Shown: positions 1 to 8,773 of the stretch, one piece after another
How positions within the stretch are numbered: position 1 is the stretch's first letter
Layout of the letters: the number at the start of each line of letters is the position of its first letter
Assembly: GCF_000152825.2 (NCBI RefSeq)
Contig: NC_014414.1
Coordinates: 806,001-870,000 of the forward strand
Reading direction: 5' to 3'
Source: Parvularcula bermudensis HTCC2503
GTDB taxonomy: Bacteria; Pseudomonadota; Alphaproteobacteria; Caulobacterales; Parvularculaceae
Length of the DNA stretch: 64,000 nucleotides
Position numbers and translations under genes: made by a program
Notes under the pieces: model-generated
Database searches by the model: none
What the model saw: the letters and a program-made list of their open reading frames with translations, nothing else
Told to the model about the DNA's origin: nothing

Positions 1-766
1 GGGGTCCGAACCATGCGGCGAAGGCCGGGATGGCCTGATGAACCAGCATTGAGAGCCCATTGGCGACGGGTAGGCCTCGCGCCTCTGCCGCGCGTAACAA
101 GGGGGTTCTCGCCGGCGTGGTCACGATGTCGATGACCGTGGCTGTTTTGGGCAGACTGTCGACCTCGATATCGAGGGGCGGTTGCCCCTTCATGCCCGCA
201 GCCGTGCTATTCACCAGAAGATCGACCGCCTCCAGCGAGGAGCGCGCTGCCCAATCGATTATTTCTATATCGAACCGATCTGCAATAAGTCGGGCCTTCT
301 CCGGGGATCTATTTGTGATCTCCACCCGCTTATAGCCGAGGCTCTTGAGCGCCCATACTATAGCGGGCGCCGCCCCTCCCGCGCCGATCACGCGGGCACA
401 TTGCCGGCTTGTCCCAAGCGGCAGTGCCGCAGCGGCGGCGGCAAACCCAACCCCATCGGTGTTATCCGCAAGCAAGCCCGTCGGCGTCCGGACAAGAAGG
501 TTCGCAGCCCCGATGGCCATCGCCGCCTCACTCCGTCGATCGGCAATGGCCAGGGCCTCTCCCTTGAAGGGGATCGTCACCGAACAGCCGACAAAGTCAT
601 GATCGGCCATACCGGCAACCCATGCCCGAAACCCCTCAGGGGACTGGCCATCCACAGCCTCGAACGTTGCCTCGATCCCATAATTGGCGATCCACCGTCG
701 ATGAAGACGCGGCGACAGACTTTGCTGGATCGGATGGCCGATGACCGCGGCCCGCAGCGTCACCAT
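1..766 (-). CDS. aroE: Shikimate dehydrogenase, C-terminus cut by window edge
   Basis: NADP-dependent reduction of 3-dehydroshikimate to shikimate in the cytosol, in the pathway to aromatic amino acids. About 255 codons are visible. Near the N-terminus is the substrate loop GHPIQQSLSP. The stretch SVTIPFK carries the catalytic lysine (about K68), and DNTDG holds the catalytic aspartate (about D104). A glycine-rich nucleotide loop (GAGGAAPA) follows, and near the edge is NGLSMLVHQA, a typical AroE C-terminal segment. The family is about 275 residues long, so only about 20 residues lie outside the window. The ATG overlaps the end of maf by 7 bp, so it is probably translated with maf and ppsR from one transcript. 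In other alphaproteobacteria coaE and dnaQ often come next, but they would be off the window. Confidence 0.95.
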   Translation of the reverse strand, partial: MVTLRAAVIGHPIQQSLSPRLHRRWIANYGIEATFEAVDGQSPEGFRAWVAGMADHDFVGCSVTIPFKGEALAIADRRSEAAMAIGAANLLVRTPTGLLADNTDGVGFAAAAAALPLGTSRQCARVIGAGGAAPAIVWALKSLGYKRVEITNRSPEKARLIADRFDIEIIDWAARSSLEAVDLLVNSTAAGMKGQPPLDIEVDSLPKTATVIDIVTTPARTPLLRAAEARGLPVANGLSMLVHQAIPAFAAWFGP

Positions 767-1353
767 GGCAGGATCTCCCGCTCTCTCAGAAAGGCCATCA
801 GAGGAAAGAGCGACAGCCCCAGGATGGTGAAGTAATCCCCCTCGACACTGTCAAATAGACGGACGCCTTCGGCCTCTAATTCATAGCCGCCAACGGTGTT
901 GAGGATACGCGGACCGACACAGTCGAGATAGGCCTCCACCCCCGCCACGGTCACGGGGCGCATGGTGAGCCGGGCGACATCGCGGTACCGCCAGATGATG
1001 CCCCCCCCCTGCGCGACCACCAAACCACTGCGCAGATAATGGGTGTGACCGGCCATCCTTAATAGGCGGGCCTTCGCCTCCGGCATATCCACCGGTTTAT
1101 CGTATAAATGCCCTTCAAATTCGAGCACCTGATCGCAGCCGATGACGATCTTTTGTTCCGGCACGGACAGGGCCAACGCCTTAGCTTCGGCGAGGATCAG
1201 CGCAATCTCCCCCGGGCTTTGCCCTGCCGCCCGTTCACGCGACTTGATCGCCCCCTCATCGACATCGCTGGGCTGAGCAATGAACGGGATACCGGCGCCC
1301 CGAAGGATCGCTTGGCGGGAGGCACTTTTGGACGCAAGGATAAGGTCGGTCAT
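760..1353 (-). CDS. maf: Maf-like nucleotide pyrophosphatase
   Basis: Maf/YhdE/YceF family hydrolase of nucleoside triphosphates, thought to clear non-canonical or modified nucleotides in the cytosol. The protein has 197 aa, the usual length. It opens with LILASKSASRQAIL, the family N-terminal signature, and has the later metal-binding region IGCDQVLEFEG. The open frame extends 33 codons further upstream, but that extension lies inside ppsR and matches nothing in the family. The ATG at 1353 gives an ATGA overlap with the ppsR stop and is the better start. It is the middle gene of ppsR-maf-aroE. Sequence alone does not separate the Maf subfamilies (dTTP/UTP versus m7GTP). Confidence 0.93.
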   Translation of the reverse strand: MTDLILASKSASRQAILRGAGIPFIAQPSDVDEGAIKSRERAAGQSPGEIALILAEAKALALSVPEQKIVIGCDQVLEFEGHLYDKPVDMPEAKARLLRMAGHTHYLRSGLVVAQGGGIIWRYRDVARLTMRPVTVAGVEAYLDCVGPRILNTVGGYELEAEGVRLFDSVEGDYFTILGLSLFPLMAFLREREILPW

Positions 1354-2219
1354 CCTTGTGTTACATCGCCCCCGCGGCGGGCAGACAAGAGGGTAAGAAC
1401 CTTGGCCGCGGTTTCTTCGACGGACCGTCGCGTCACGTCGATGATCGGCCATCCCTGTTTGGCGAACATGCGCTTTGCCTTGGTGATCTCGTCCCGCACT
1501 CGATCCTCTTCGTAATAGGCATCCGCCGATTCTTCAGCCGTCAGATTATTGAGCCGGGTCTTGCGGATCTGGGACAATCGCAAGGGACTGGCGGTCAGCC
1601 CGACGATCAAGGGCTTGCGCAGCGTAAACAATTCCGGCGGCGGATCGCTTGTCGGCACAAGCGGGATATTCGCCGCCTTTACCCCGCGATGGGCGAGATA
1701 CATGCAGGTCGGCGTTTTCGAGGTTCGACTGACCCCCACCAGGACGACATCGGCATTATCAAGGTCCCATGTCGATTGGCCGTCATCATGGGCGAGGGTG
1801 TAGTCCATCGCCGCAATACGCCGAAAATAATCGGCATCCAAACGGTGTTGAGCGCCGGTTTCCGTGGTCTGCTTGAGGTCGAGATAGTCTGTGAATGCGT
1901 TAAGGAGGGGGTCGAGCACCGGAATGGCCGGCACCTGCAATTCAGCACATTTCACTTCGAGCCGGCGTCGCAATTGACGATCAACGATCGTGTACATGAC
2001 GAGGCCCGGCGCCTGTTCGATCCGGGTGAGAACCTTATCCAATTGGGCATTACTCCGCACCAGGGCGGCTACATGCTCCAGTGGTCGCGCGGTTTCGAAC
2101 TGGGCCGATGTCGACTTCAGAAGCGTGCTGAGGGTTTCGCCGGTGGAGTCGGAGACAAGGTGGACGTGAAACCACGTTGTGGTGGGGTGGGGGAGGACGG
2201 GGTCAGGCCGCGCAGTCAT
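1350..2219 (-). CDS. ppsR: Pyruvate,phosphate dikinase regulatory protein (DUF299)
   Basis: Bifunctional ADP-dependent kinase and phosphate-dependent phosphorylase of the DUF299 family, which controls PPDK or PEP synthase. It has 289 aa. The N-terminal region HLVSDSTGETL is typical, and the P-loop GVSRTSKT is at residues 162-169. The homologue in Rickettsia is RP001, the gene that faces hemE across the replication origin in Rickettsia and Caulobacter; the same divergent pairing is seen here. It is the first gene of ppsR-maf-aroE. The target dikinase is not in this window, so I cannot say whether PPDK or PEP synthase is regulated. Confidence 0.95.
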   Translation of the reverse strand: MTARPDPVLPHPTTTWFHVHLVSDSTGETLSTLLKSTSAQFETARPLEHVAALVRSNAQLDKVLTRIEQAPGLVMYTIVDRQLRRRLEVKCAELQVPAIPVLDPLLNAFTDYLDLKQTTETGAQHRLDADYFRRIAAMDYTLAHDDGQSTWDLDNADVVLVGVSRTSKTPTCMYLAHRGVKAANIPLVPTSDPPPELFTLRKPLIVGLTASPLRLSQIRKTRLNNLTAEESADAYYEEDRVRDEITKAKRMFAKQGWPIIDVTRRSVEETAAKVLTLLSARRGGDVTQG

Positions 2220-2571
2220 ACCCTGCTCCGTTGGTCAAGCCGCAATCGGCCATGAGTGAATAACACGTCCGCCCTCGCCATTGAGGGCGACGCTATAAAC
2301 ACATCCCCCCTTTTTTGCCAGCACGAGGCCGGTAATACCGCTGAGATTGCGATGTTCTGGAAAACCGGGAATCTCTTGCTGTGACGACTTTCGGCAGCGC
2401 CTGGTATGGCTGGCCGTCAAGGTTAACAAAAGATGAACGGGAAAAATTCTCAGATGTTGAAAAGAGGGCCGAAAAAGGCGGGGGAAACCCGCTTTTCCCC
2501 ATATCCCCCATGCCTATGACTCCCTATCCCTTAATAGACTCTACGCATAATTATGAACGGGGAGCTGCAGG
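2220..2571. other. oriC: Candidate chromosomal replication origin (oriC) region
   Basis: A 352-bp gap without a convincing gene, between divergent ppsR and hemE. Established knowledge: Caulobacter Cori and the Rickettsia origin lie between these two genes. Seen here: a DnaA-box-like TTATTCACT on the minus strand at 2255-2263 (8 of 9 to TTATNCACA); a weaker ATAAACACA at 2295-2303; TCCCCA (W-box-like) at 2496-2501 followed by TCCCCCA at 2504-2510; an AT-richer stretch about 2418-2475; a near CtrA site TTAA-N7-TGAA at 2423-2437; ATGAACGGG repeated directly at 2433-2441 and 2553-2561; and a hairpin at 2473-2496. The nearest genes on both sides run outward, and parAB and parS-like sites lie within 12 kb. 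The motif evidence is thin, so the call rests mainly on synteny and gene polarity. Confidence 0.6.
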
Positions 2572-3594
2572 ATGACCTTACTGACATCGGTTTTGCGAGG
2601 AACGGTTCAGGAGATTCCGCCCATCTGGTTCATGCGCCAGGCAGGCCGTTATCTTCCGGAATATCGTGACCTCAGGGCCAATGCCGGAGGGTTCCTCGAT
2701 CTTTGTTATACGCCTGAAAAGGCGGCCAGGGTGACGCTTCAGCCGATTGATCGGTACGACCTCGATGCAGCCATTCTTTTCGCGGATATATTGTTGGTTC
2801 CGCAAGCCCTTGGGATGGACCTGTGGTTTGAACCGGGGGAGGGGCCGCGTCTGGCGCCAGCCCTTGCCGAAGGCGATGCCGCAGTTTTGTTCGAGCAACG
2901 CGATATTCACGACCGTCTTGGGCCGATCTATGAAACGGTCTCCCGCGTGCGGGCAGCCTTACCTCAGGAAAAAGCGCTCATCGGCTTTGCTGGCGCGCCC
3001 TGGACCGTGGCAACCTATATGCTGGCGGGGGGAAGTGTGAAAGATCCCGCCGGATTGAGAGCGGTCGTTTATGACGACAGAGAGCGATTTGCGGCGATCA
3101 TCGATGTGCTGACCGACGCAACCATCGACTATCTGAAAAAGCAGGTCGATGCCGGCGCTGAGGTCATCCAACTCTTCGACAGCTGGGCCGGGGGTCTGCC
3201 TGAGGCGCTGTTCGATCAGTTTTGCGTGGCACCGGTGGCGCGTATTGCGGCGGCGTTGCGCGCACATGCCGATATCCCTGTCATTGGCTTTCCCCGCGGC
3301 AGTGGCCCACTCTACCGTAAGATTGCAGCCCTTCCCGACATTGCGGCGGTGTCGATTGATACCGGTATGCCTGCGGATTGGGCGGCGGAGGCCCTCTCAC
3401 CCCTTGCCGTCGTGCAGGGGGGGCTTGATCCCCTGCTGATCGTCAAGGGCGGGACGGAGATGCTAAAAGCGGCCGATCAGTTAAGAGCGTCTTTTGAGGG
3501 ACGGCCTTTCGTGTTCAATGTCGGTCATGGGCTTGTGCCGCAGACACCGCCTGAAAATGTGGCGGCGCTGGTCAACCATGTCCGCGGCCGCTAG
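2572..3594 (+). CDS. hemE: Uroporphyrinogen decarboxylase
   Basis: Cytosolic enzyme that removes four acetate carboxyls from uroporphyrinogen III to give coproporphyrinogen III in haem synthesis. It has 340 aa, full length. The first family signature PIWFMRQAGRYLPEYR is at residues 17-32, with FAGAPWTVATYMLAGG in the middle and FNVGHGLVPQTPPENV near the end. The ATG follows GGAG about 8 bases upstream. It leads hemE-hemJ-rho, with 9 bp between hemE and hemJ, and stands immediately to the right of the candidate origin, as in Caulobacter. Confidence 0.97.
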   Translation: MTLLTSVLRGTVQEIPPIWFMRQAGRYLPEYRDLRANAGGFLDLCYTPEKAARVTLQPIDRYDLDAAILFADILLVPQALGMDLWFEPGEGPRLAPALAEGDAAVLFEQRDIHDRLGPIYETVSRVRAALPQEKALIGFAGAPWTVATYMLAGGSVKDPAGLRAVVYDDRERFAAIIDVLTDATIDYLKKQVDAGAEVIQLFDSWAGGLPEALFDQFCVAPVARIAAALRAHADIPVIGFPRGSGPLYRKIAALPDIAAVSIDTGMPADWAAEALSPLAVVQGGLDPLLIVKGGTEMLKAADQLRASFEGRPFVFNVGHGLVPQTPPENVAALVNHVRGR

Positions 3595-3603
3595 CGGGGG
3601 CTT

Positions 3604-4044
3604 ATGACCTCGTCCCTCTATCTGTGGATCAAAGTCCTCCACATTCTGAGCGTCGTCGCCTGGATGGCGGCCATGCTCTATCTGCCTCGTTTGTTCGTCT
3701 ATCATCACCAAGCCGAAGCTGGGGGAGAGGCAGAGGGGTTTTTCGTCACGATGGAGCGTCGCCTTCTGAAAGGCATCATGACGCCGGCCATGATCGCCAC
3801 CTGGCTTTTCGGCCTGGCGCTGATTGCCCTCGTGCCGTCCCTTGCCGCCACTGTTTGGTTCACGATCAAATTCATCGCGGTGCTGGCGATGTCGGGCCTT
3901 CATGGCTTCTACAGTGTCAGTCAGAGGGCATTTGAGGGCGGGCAGCGGCCCCGGTCGGAACGGTTCTGGCGGATCATCAACGAAGTGCCCTTTGCCCTGC
4001 TGGCGGTTATTGTGATCATGGTCATCGTCAAACCTTTTTTATGA
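3604..4044 (+). CDS. hemJ: Protoporphyrinogen IX oxidase HemJ
   Basis: Membrane protein of the HemJ (formerly UPF0093) family, which oxidises protoporphyrinogen IX to protoporphyrin IX in bacteria lacking HemG or HemY. It has 146 aa with about four hydrophobic segments. Histidine 13 (in IKVLHILSVVAWMA) and lysine 89 (in FTIKFIAVLAMSGLHG) correspond to conserved positions. It is probably co-transcribed with hemE. Together with hemE here and hemH at 16.6 kb, three late haem steps lie within 15 kb. A perfect TGATCCACA (minus strand, 3623-3631) lies inside this gene and is noted in the findings. Confidence 0.92.
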   Translation: MTSSLYLWIKVLHILSVVAWMAAMLYLPRLFVYHHQAEAGGEAEGFFVTMERRLLKGIMTPAMIATWLFGLALIALVPSLAATVWFTIKFIAVLAMSGLHGFYSVSQRAFEGGQRPRSERFWRIINEVPFALLAVIVIMVIVKPFL

Positions 4045-4074
4045 GGAGTGGGGGAGGCGCCTTGTCTTGCCGGA

Positions 4075-4104
4075 TTGACGCGAGGGCAAAGAAAAGGGCA
4101 TAAT
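4075..4104 (+). promoter_or_regulatory. Putative housekeeping-sigma promoter of rho
   Basis: TTGACG (4075-4080) and CATAAT (4099-4104) are separated by 18 bp. Each matches the sigma-70-type consensus at 5 of 6 positions. A transcript would start near 4111 and give a leader of about 90 nt before the rho ATG. Rho leaders are often sites of autoregulation, which I cannot judge from sequence here. Confidence 0.55.
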
Positions 4105-4198
4105 ATTAGGACGGCGTTTCTGCCGACCCCTTCCTTTCCCCCTTTGCGGTGTACGGTGGCCTTGGTTTCCGTATCGGTCCGCTTCCCACGGGTTCTCT

Positions 4199-5518
4199 AT
4201 GCTGCCAGATCAAATCACCCTTGATGAAATCAAGGAAAAATCCCCTCAGGATCTTGTTTCCTTTGCTGAAGAGGTCGGCGTGGAGAATGCCTCCGCCCTC
4301 CGAAAGCAAGACCTCCTCTTTGCGATTCTCAAGGAATTGGCTGATGAGGATGTCGAAATCATCGGTTCTGGCGTGCTCGAAATCCTTGCCGATGGATTTG
4401 GCTTTCTGCGCTCCGCCGATGCCAATTATCTTGCTGGCCCGGATGACATTTATTGTTCCCCGCAGCAGATCCGCAAATTCACCCTTAAGACCGGGGATAC
4501 GGTGACGGGGGAGATCCGAAGCCCAAAGGATGGTGAGCGGTATTTTGCACTGACTAAGGTCAACACGGTCAATTTCGAAACGCCGGAAAAAGCCCGGCAT
4601 AAGGTCCATTTCGACAACCTTACACCGCTTTATCCCGAAGAGCGGCTGAAGATGGAGGTTGTGACCGATGAAGAACCCGGATCCCGTGGGCCGAATGGCC
4701 GCCTGAAAAAAGGGGAGAGTGGTCGAGATCTCTCCACCCGGGTGATCGATATCGTCGCGCCGCTCGGCAAGGGACAACGGGCCTTGATCGTTGCGCCGCC
4801 GCGTACCGGGAAGACCGTTCTTCTACAGAACATTGCCCATGCGATTACCTCTAATCATCCTGAATGTTATCTGATCGTCTTGCTTATCGACGAACGCCCA
4901 GAAGAGGTGACGGACATGCAGCGGTCGGTGAAGGGGGAGGTCGTCTCATCGACTTTCGATGAGCCTGCGTCACGCCATGTGGCCGTATCCGAAATGGTGA
5001 TCGAAAAGGCCAAGCGGCTGGTGGAGCATGGACGGGATGTGGTGATCCTGCTCGATTCGATCACGCGCCTTGGCCGCGCCTATAATACCGTTGTTCCCAG
5101 TTCCGGCAAAGTGCTGACCGGCGGGGTCGATGCGAACGCCTTGCAACGACCCAAGCGATTTTTTGGTGCCGCGCGGAATATCGAAGAAGGCGGATCCCTG
5201 ACGATCATTGCCACCGCCCTCATCGACACTGGCTCCCGCATGGACGAGGTGGTGTTCGAAGAATTCAAGGGCACAGGGAACAGTGAGATCGTGCTCGATC
5301 GCAAGGTCGCCGATAAACGTGTCTTCCCGGCCATCGATGTCGCCAAATCGGGGACACGGAAGGAAGATCTTCTGATTGAGAAAGGCGAGCTGGCCAAAAT
5401 CTTTGTGCTGCGCCGCATTCTGTCGCCCATGAATGCAATGGATTCGATTGAGTTCCTGTTGGAGAAACTCCGGCAGGTGAAATCGAATCAGGATTTCTTC
5501 GATTCGATGAATACTTAA
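4199..5518 (+). CDS. rho: Transcription termination factor Rho
   Basis: Hexameric RNA-dependent ATPase that unwinds nascent RNA and terminates transcription. It has 439 aa, slightly longer than E. coli Rho (419). Order: N-terminal Rho domain ([18 protein letters not shown]), the RNA-binding cold-shock-like domain containing DGFGFLRS, then the ATPase with Walker A APPRTGKT at residues 199-206, [29 protein letters not shown] and [21 protein letters not shown] small charged insertion lies before the ATPase domain (about residues 158-180). No strong ribosome binding site precedes the ATG. It is separated from hemJ by 154 bp with its own likely promoter. Confidence 0.97.
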   Translation: MLPDQITLDEIKEKSPQDLVSFAEEVGVENASALRKQDLLFAILKELADEDVEIIGSGVLEILADGFGFLRSADANYLAGPDDIYCSPQQIRKFTLKTGDTVTGEIRSPKDGERYFALTKVNTVNFETPEKARHKVHFDNLTPLYPEERLKMEVVTDEEPGSRGPNGRLKKGESGRDLSTRVIDIVAPLGKGQRALIVAPPRTGKTVLLQNIAHAITSNHPECYLIVLLIDERPEEVTDMQRSVKGEVVSSTFDEPASRHVAVSEMVIEKAKRLVEHGRDVVILLDSITRLGRAYNTVVPSSGKVLTGGVDANALQRPKRFFGAARNIEEGGSLTIIATALIDTGSRMDEVVFEEFKGTGNSEIVLDRKVADKRVFPAIDVAKSGTRKEDLLIEKGELAKIFVLRRILSPMNAMDSIEFLLEKLRQVKSNQDFFDSMNT

Positions 5519-5664
5519 CTGGACGACGGAAAAATCTGTCATGGCAAGCCATAGAGGCGCAGCACTCTTCGTGTGCGCTTTCTGACTTGTTTTGGCTAGA
5601 TCCTTGCTGTACCCATTATCGAAATAAATGTCGGCAAAAAGTCGGCTAGATAAAGGGGAGTCCC

Positions 5665-7053
5665 ATGCGTCTTTATATTCAATCTATAGGTGTGGCTGCA
5701 GCTTTCTTGACAGCGCAAGCCTGTGCGACCGGGGAGCCTCCGGTGCTGCCCGTCAAGACGAAGATTATCGGCGCAGGAGGATACATATATGGTTTCCCTG
5801 GCCTATTGATGGAAGAGACGGCGGTCAGAGCGACGACGGCGCCTTATCCTTGCGGCCTCGGCGCACCGATGAATACTTTCAAACAACTTTATGACCGTCC
5901 TGGCCCGGACTTCAGAGCTGTGGTTCGGCCGAATGTGGACACACTCTATTCCTCCGCCTTCCTTGATCTGTCCGAAGGGCCGGTCGTGCTTGACATCCCC
6001 AAGATCAAGGATCGCTTTTACCTCTTTGCGATGCTGGATGCCTGGTCGAATAATTTCGCAGGACCGGGCTCGGCAAGCACAGGCGGTAAAGCGGCGAAAT
6101 ACGTCATTGTCGGTCCGGATTGGGAGGGCGAGCTTCCAGCTAGAATGGAGCCGGTCTATGCCCCCACCAACCTTGTTTGGATCATCGGGCGGACGGAAGT
6201 CCGGGGCGGAAACGACATCAAAAAGGTCAATGCCCTGCAGCGGCGCTATCGGTTGACGCCCCTTACTGGGCATAAGTCACACGAGGATATTGGGGAATGT
6301 CAGCCGATTGAAGGGCAAACGTCCCCAGAAGACGTGATTAGGTCGCTCGATGCGACCACGTTTTTCAGCCGACTTGACAAGTATATTGAAGAGAATCCTC
6401 CGCAGACCGACGACGAAGATCGGTTGAAGAGTTTGATGCGGTTGGGCGTAGGAGATGGCGACGGCGCGCTTCATCCCAATTTGCGTCGGCGAGACCTAAA
6501 GGCTCTGAATGCGGGGATGGATCAAGCACAAGACTTCTTGGATTTCTCGTTCAAACTGCTCGGACGGACGAGCGTGTGGTCACCTGATCCGACAATGGTT
6601 AGCCTCGGCGAGTACGATACCAATTATCTCGTTCGCGCCGTGGTTTCACAGATCGGCTTTGGGGCCAACAAGAACATCTACGCGCTTTATCAAAATGCTC
6701 AGCGGGATGATGATGGCGATCCCTTGTCTGGCGACACATCGTATAAAATGGTGTACGAGAACGGGAATACCCCACCGGTGGAGGCATTCTGGTCCCTGAC
6801 GGTTTATAACGACCAGGGGTTCCTGGTTGAGAATCCGCTGAATAAATATGCTGTTGGCAGCAATACAGGACTGGTCGCGGACGAAAATGGCACGATCACG
6901 GTCCATTTTGCAACGAAACAGCCTGAGGGCGTGCCGGAAGCGAATTGGCTCCCCGTTCCGGATGGACCGTTCGAAGTGACATTGAGAATGTATGAGCCCG
7001 ATCAAGAGATCATAGATGCGGAGTGGACCGCTCCGCCGATCGTCAAAGAGTGA
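5665..7053 (+). CDS. Exported DUF1254/DUF1214 domain protein
   Basis: A 462-aa protein with a hydrophobic N-terminal signal ending near ATG-start residues 17-20 (LTAQAC, a weak lipobox), so exported or lipid-anchored. The body has the DUF1254 hallmarks: YGFPGLLMEE, RPNVDTLYSSAFLDLSEGPV, and PKIKDRFYLFAMLDAWSNN. It also has the C-terminal DUF1214 pattern (SLTVYNDQGFLVENPLNKYAVGS is the region around residues 378-400). The function of these domains is unknown. The gene stands alone, faces a TetR gene, and is visibly less GC-rich than its core neighbours, which suggests lateral acquisition. Confidence 0.85.
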   Translation: MRLYIQSIGVAAAFLTAQACATGEPPVLPVKTKIIGAGGYIYGFPGLLMEETAVRATTAPYPCGLGAPMNTFKQLYDRPGPDFRAVVRPNVDTLYSSAFLDLSEGPVVLDIPKIKDRFYLFAMLDAWSNNFAGPGSASTGGKAAKYVIVGPDWEGELPARMEPVYAPTNLVWIIGRTEVRGGNDIKKVNALQRRYRLTPLTGHKSHEDIGECQPIEGQTSPEDVIRSLDATTFFSRLDKYIEENPPQTDDEDRLKSLMRLGVGDGDGALHPNLRRRDLKALNAGMDQAQDFLDFSFKLLGRTSVWSPDPTMVSLGEYDTNYLVRAVVSQIGFGANKNIYALYQNAQRDDDGDPLSGDTSYKMVYENGNTPPVEAFWSLTVYNDQGFLVENPLNKYAVGSNTGLVADENGTITVHFATKQPEGVPEANWLPVPDGPFEVTLRMYEPDQEIIDAEWTAPPIVKE

Positions 7054-7072
7054 TGATAAAGCGACGGCTAGA

Positions 7073-7105
7073 GACGTTCCAGGTCAATCAGCACCGTGGA
7101 ACGTC
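7073..7105 (+). terminator. Hairpin after the DUF1254 gene
   Basis: GACGTTCCA (7073-7081) pairs with TGGAACGTC (7097-7105), with extra GG/CC pairing inside the 15-nt loop. The downstream run (GTCTTTGTCTT) is only moderately T-rich. It lies between convergent genes and could serve both directions. Confidence 0.5.
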
Positions 7106-7169
7106 CCTAGGTCTTTGTCTTATCGGATATTCTTTTCGCGAGGCCGGACTTACTTCGCGTGAAACTCCA

Positions 7170-7814
7170 CTAAGATTTCATCCGTGAACTGAAATATTGG
7201 TCGATGAGCATTTCATGCAACCATCGGCCAATATCGAACGCAGGATCATCCTCGAACAATTGATTCTCGATCGGATTGAGCAGCCCGTTGCCGATCGCAG
7301 TGGCGAGCAATAGATGGATGCCGCGGCGCGCGAGAATGGTGGCCTCCTTCTCGTCATAGTCAAAGGCGACAATCTGAGAAGAGATGAGCTCTATAGTCCG
7401 GGCAAGTTGATTGCGAAGCGTTGCCGTCGGAATCGTCCTGTTCGACAAGATCGCCCAAGCAAATAGCTTTGAATACTGGCCCTCAGCGTAAAGAGAAAAG
7501 AGCTTTTTTGTCACCGAGTCCTGGTGCGGTCGGGGAAAGCTCTGATTCACGAGGGAGGCCACTTCATCGGTCAGCTTTTCGGCAATGTGGACGATCAGTG
7601 CCTCGTGCAGCGCATCGACCGTATTGAAGTGATGGAGAACGCTCGAATGTCCCATGCCGGCAGCTTTTGCGATCTCGACAAGCTTAAGAGCGTGGACACC
7701 GCGCTCTTTTAACAGGGATGTCGCGGAATCGAGAATTATCTCCCGTGCTTCTGCCGCAGGGAGGCGCCGACGCTTTTGCGGAGAGCTGGAGGGTTGAGAC
7801 ATAACTATTGACAT
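7170..7814 (-). CDS. TetR/AcrR family transcriptional regulator
   Basis: A 214-aa DNA-binding regulator. A TetR-type helix-turn-helix occupies about residues 20-68: AREIILDSATSLLKERG leads in, then LVEIAKAAGMGHSSVLHHFN is the recognition part, followed by VDALHEAL. The C-terminal ligand domain is not recognisable. It lies 11 bp downstream of the glycerophosphodiester phosphodiesterase gene on the same strand and is convergent with the DUF1254 gene. It probably regulates one of these, but no operator palindrome stands out. An alternative start at the second methionine (residue 5) is equally possible. Confidence 0.88.
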   Translation of the reverse strand: MSIVMSQPSSSPQKRRRLPAAEAREIILDSATSLLKERGVHALKLVEIAKAAGMGHSSVLHHFNTVDALHEALIVHIAEKLTDEVASLVNQSFPRPHQDSVTKKLFSLYAEGQYSKLFAWAILSNRTIPTATLRNQLARTIELISSQIVAFDYDEKEATILARRGIHLLLATAIGNGLLNPIENQLFEDDPAFDIGRWLHEMLIDQYFSSRMKS

Positions 7815-7825
7815 TACTGTTGCTG

Positions 7826-8773
7826 TTACGGGCCCGAAACAGAATACCTACAGGGATGGGACGTTCCTGCAAGCCCTGCTGAAGTGAGAATTTCAAAGGC
7901 GGCTTCTGGCCTGTCAGTGGCAAGCAATTCAATGCCGCCTTCGGCCAATTCGGCGTATTTGTGATCGCTGCCAGATGCTGCCCATTGTCGGTCTAGAGAT
8001 TGAGATCCCCCCAATGTGCCGAACACGGTTTCTATGCCACGATCGGCGAGGGCAGCATCGAGCGCGAATTGCGGCTCTTCTGTTCCCAGCCATATAAGGG
8101 TCCGATCTGGTCGGATCCCGGCAGTATGGACCTCATCTAATTCTTGTACGGAGGAAACAGGAACGGATATAACGCTGTTGGGAAGGCGTTGCGACATGGC
8201 CGCAGCAGCGTTGAGTGAATAGGCGATAAGGATGATCCTCTCTTCCGCATCGGCGTCTTTGACCACTCGCGCTACATCGTCATAGTCCGTACTTCTTTTT
8301 ATATCGAGTTCCAGAACGGTTTTTCCCTCGGCCCATGCGAGGGCGTCGGTAAGCTTCACTAAGCCATGCGCAGTGACACCGCCCGAAGGGTCCTTGGTCG
8401 ATAGGGTGCGAAGAGTGGACCAGGGTGTCTGTGCAGCAATACCGCGTCCCGTTGTCGTCCGTTCGAGCCGGTCATCATGGTGGAGAAATAGAACCCCATC
8501 TTCGCTAGTCGCAATATCGACTTCGAGAAAGGCGCCAGTCTTGTCATAGCTGTGCTGCATGGCGGCGAGCGTGTTTTCGGGACGGCCCGGGCCTGGCCCC
8601 GCGCGATGGGCGGCGAGATGCATGCGTCCTTCGGTTCTTAGACAATCGAGATAGGCAGGCAGGGAGAGCGGGGCGGCGGTGTGCTGGTCTTCCTCAACAA
8701 AAGTCTGCGGCGTTCTTTCTTCAGCATTACACGCAAAAAGGGCAAAAAGCCCGAGAAAAGCCAGAATGCGCAT
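7826..8773 (-). CDS. Glycerophosphodiester phosphodiesterase family lipoprotein
   Basis: A 315-aa TIM-barrel phosphodiesterase that would cleave glycerophosphodiesters to glycerol-3-phosphate and an alcohol. A short signal peptide ends in ALFAC with a lipobox cysteine at residue 15, so it is probably a lipoprotein. Catalytic and metal residues appear in order: H56-R57 (AAHRAGPGPGR), E66-N67, E84 and D86 (LEVDIATSEDG) and the H98-H99 pair. Later the LELDIK and LIAYSLNAAAAM regions are typical. It runs into the TetR gene. Substrate is unknown. It is part of the accessory-looking 5.6-8.8 kb patch. Confidence 0.85.
   Translation of the reverse strand: MRILAFLGLFALFACNAEERTPQTFVEEDQHTAAPLSLPAYLDCLRTEGRMHLAAHRAGPGPGRPENTLAAMQHSYDKTGAFLEVDIATSEDGVLFLHHDDRLERTTTGRGIAAQTPWSTLRTLSTKDPSGGVTAHGLVKLTDALAWAEGKTVLELDIKRSTDYDDVARVVKDADAEERIILIAYSLNAAAAMSQRLPNSVISVPVSSVQELDEVHTAGIRPDRTLIWLGTEEPQFALDAALADRGIETVFGTLGGSQSLDRQWAASGSDHKYAELAEGGIELLATDRPEAAFEILTSAGLAGTSHPCRYSVSGP

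Noticed and set aside
2164-2179. ACGTGAAACC half of a parS site at the start of ppsR
   Set aside because: Right half 9 of 10, but the left half matches at only 2 of 6, so about 11 of 16 overall.
2235-2511. Two open frames of 64-72 codons on the minus strand in the ppsR-hemE gap
   Set aside because: No family resemblance, no ribosome binding site, and they overlap each other. The gap is better explained as an origin or regulatory region.
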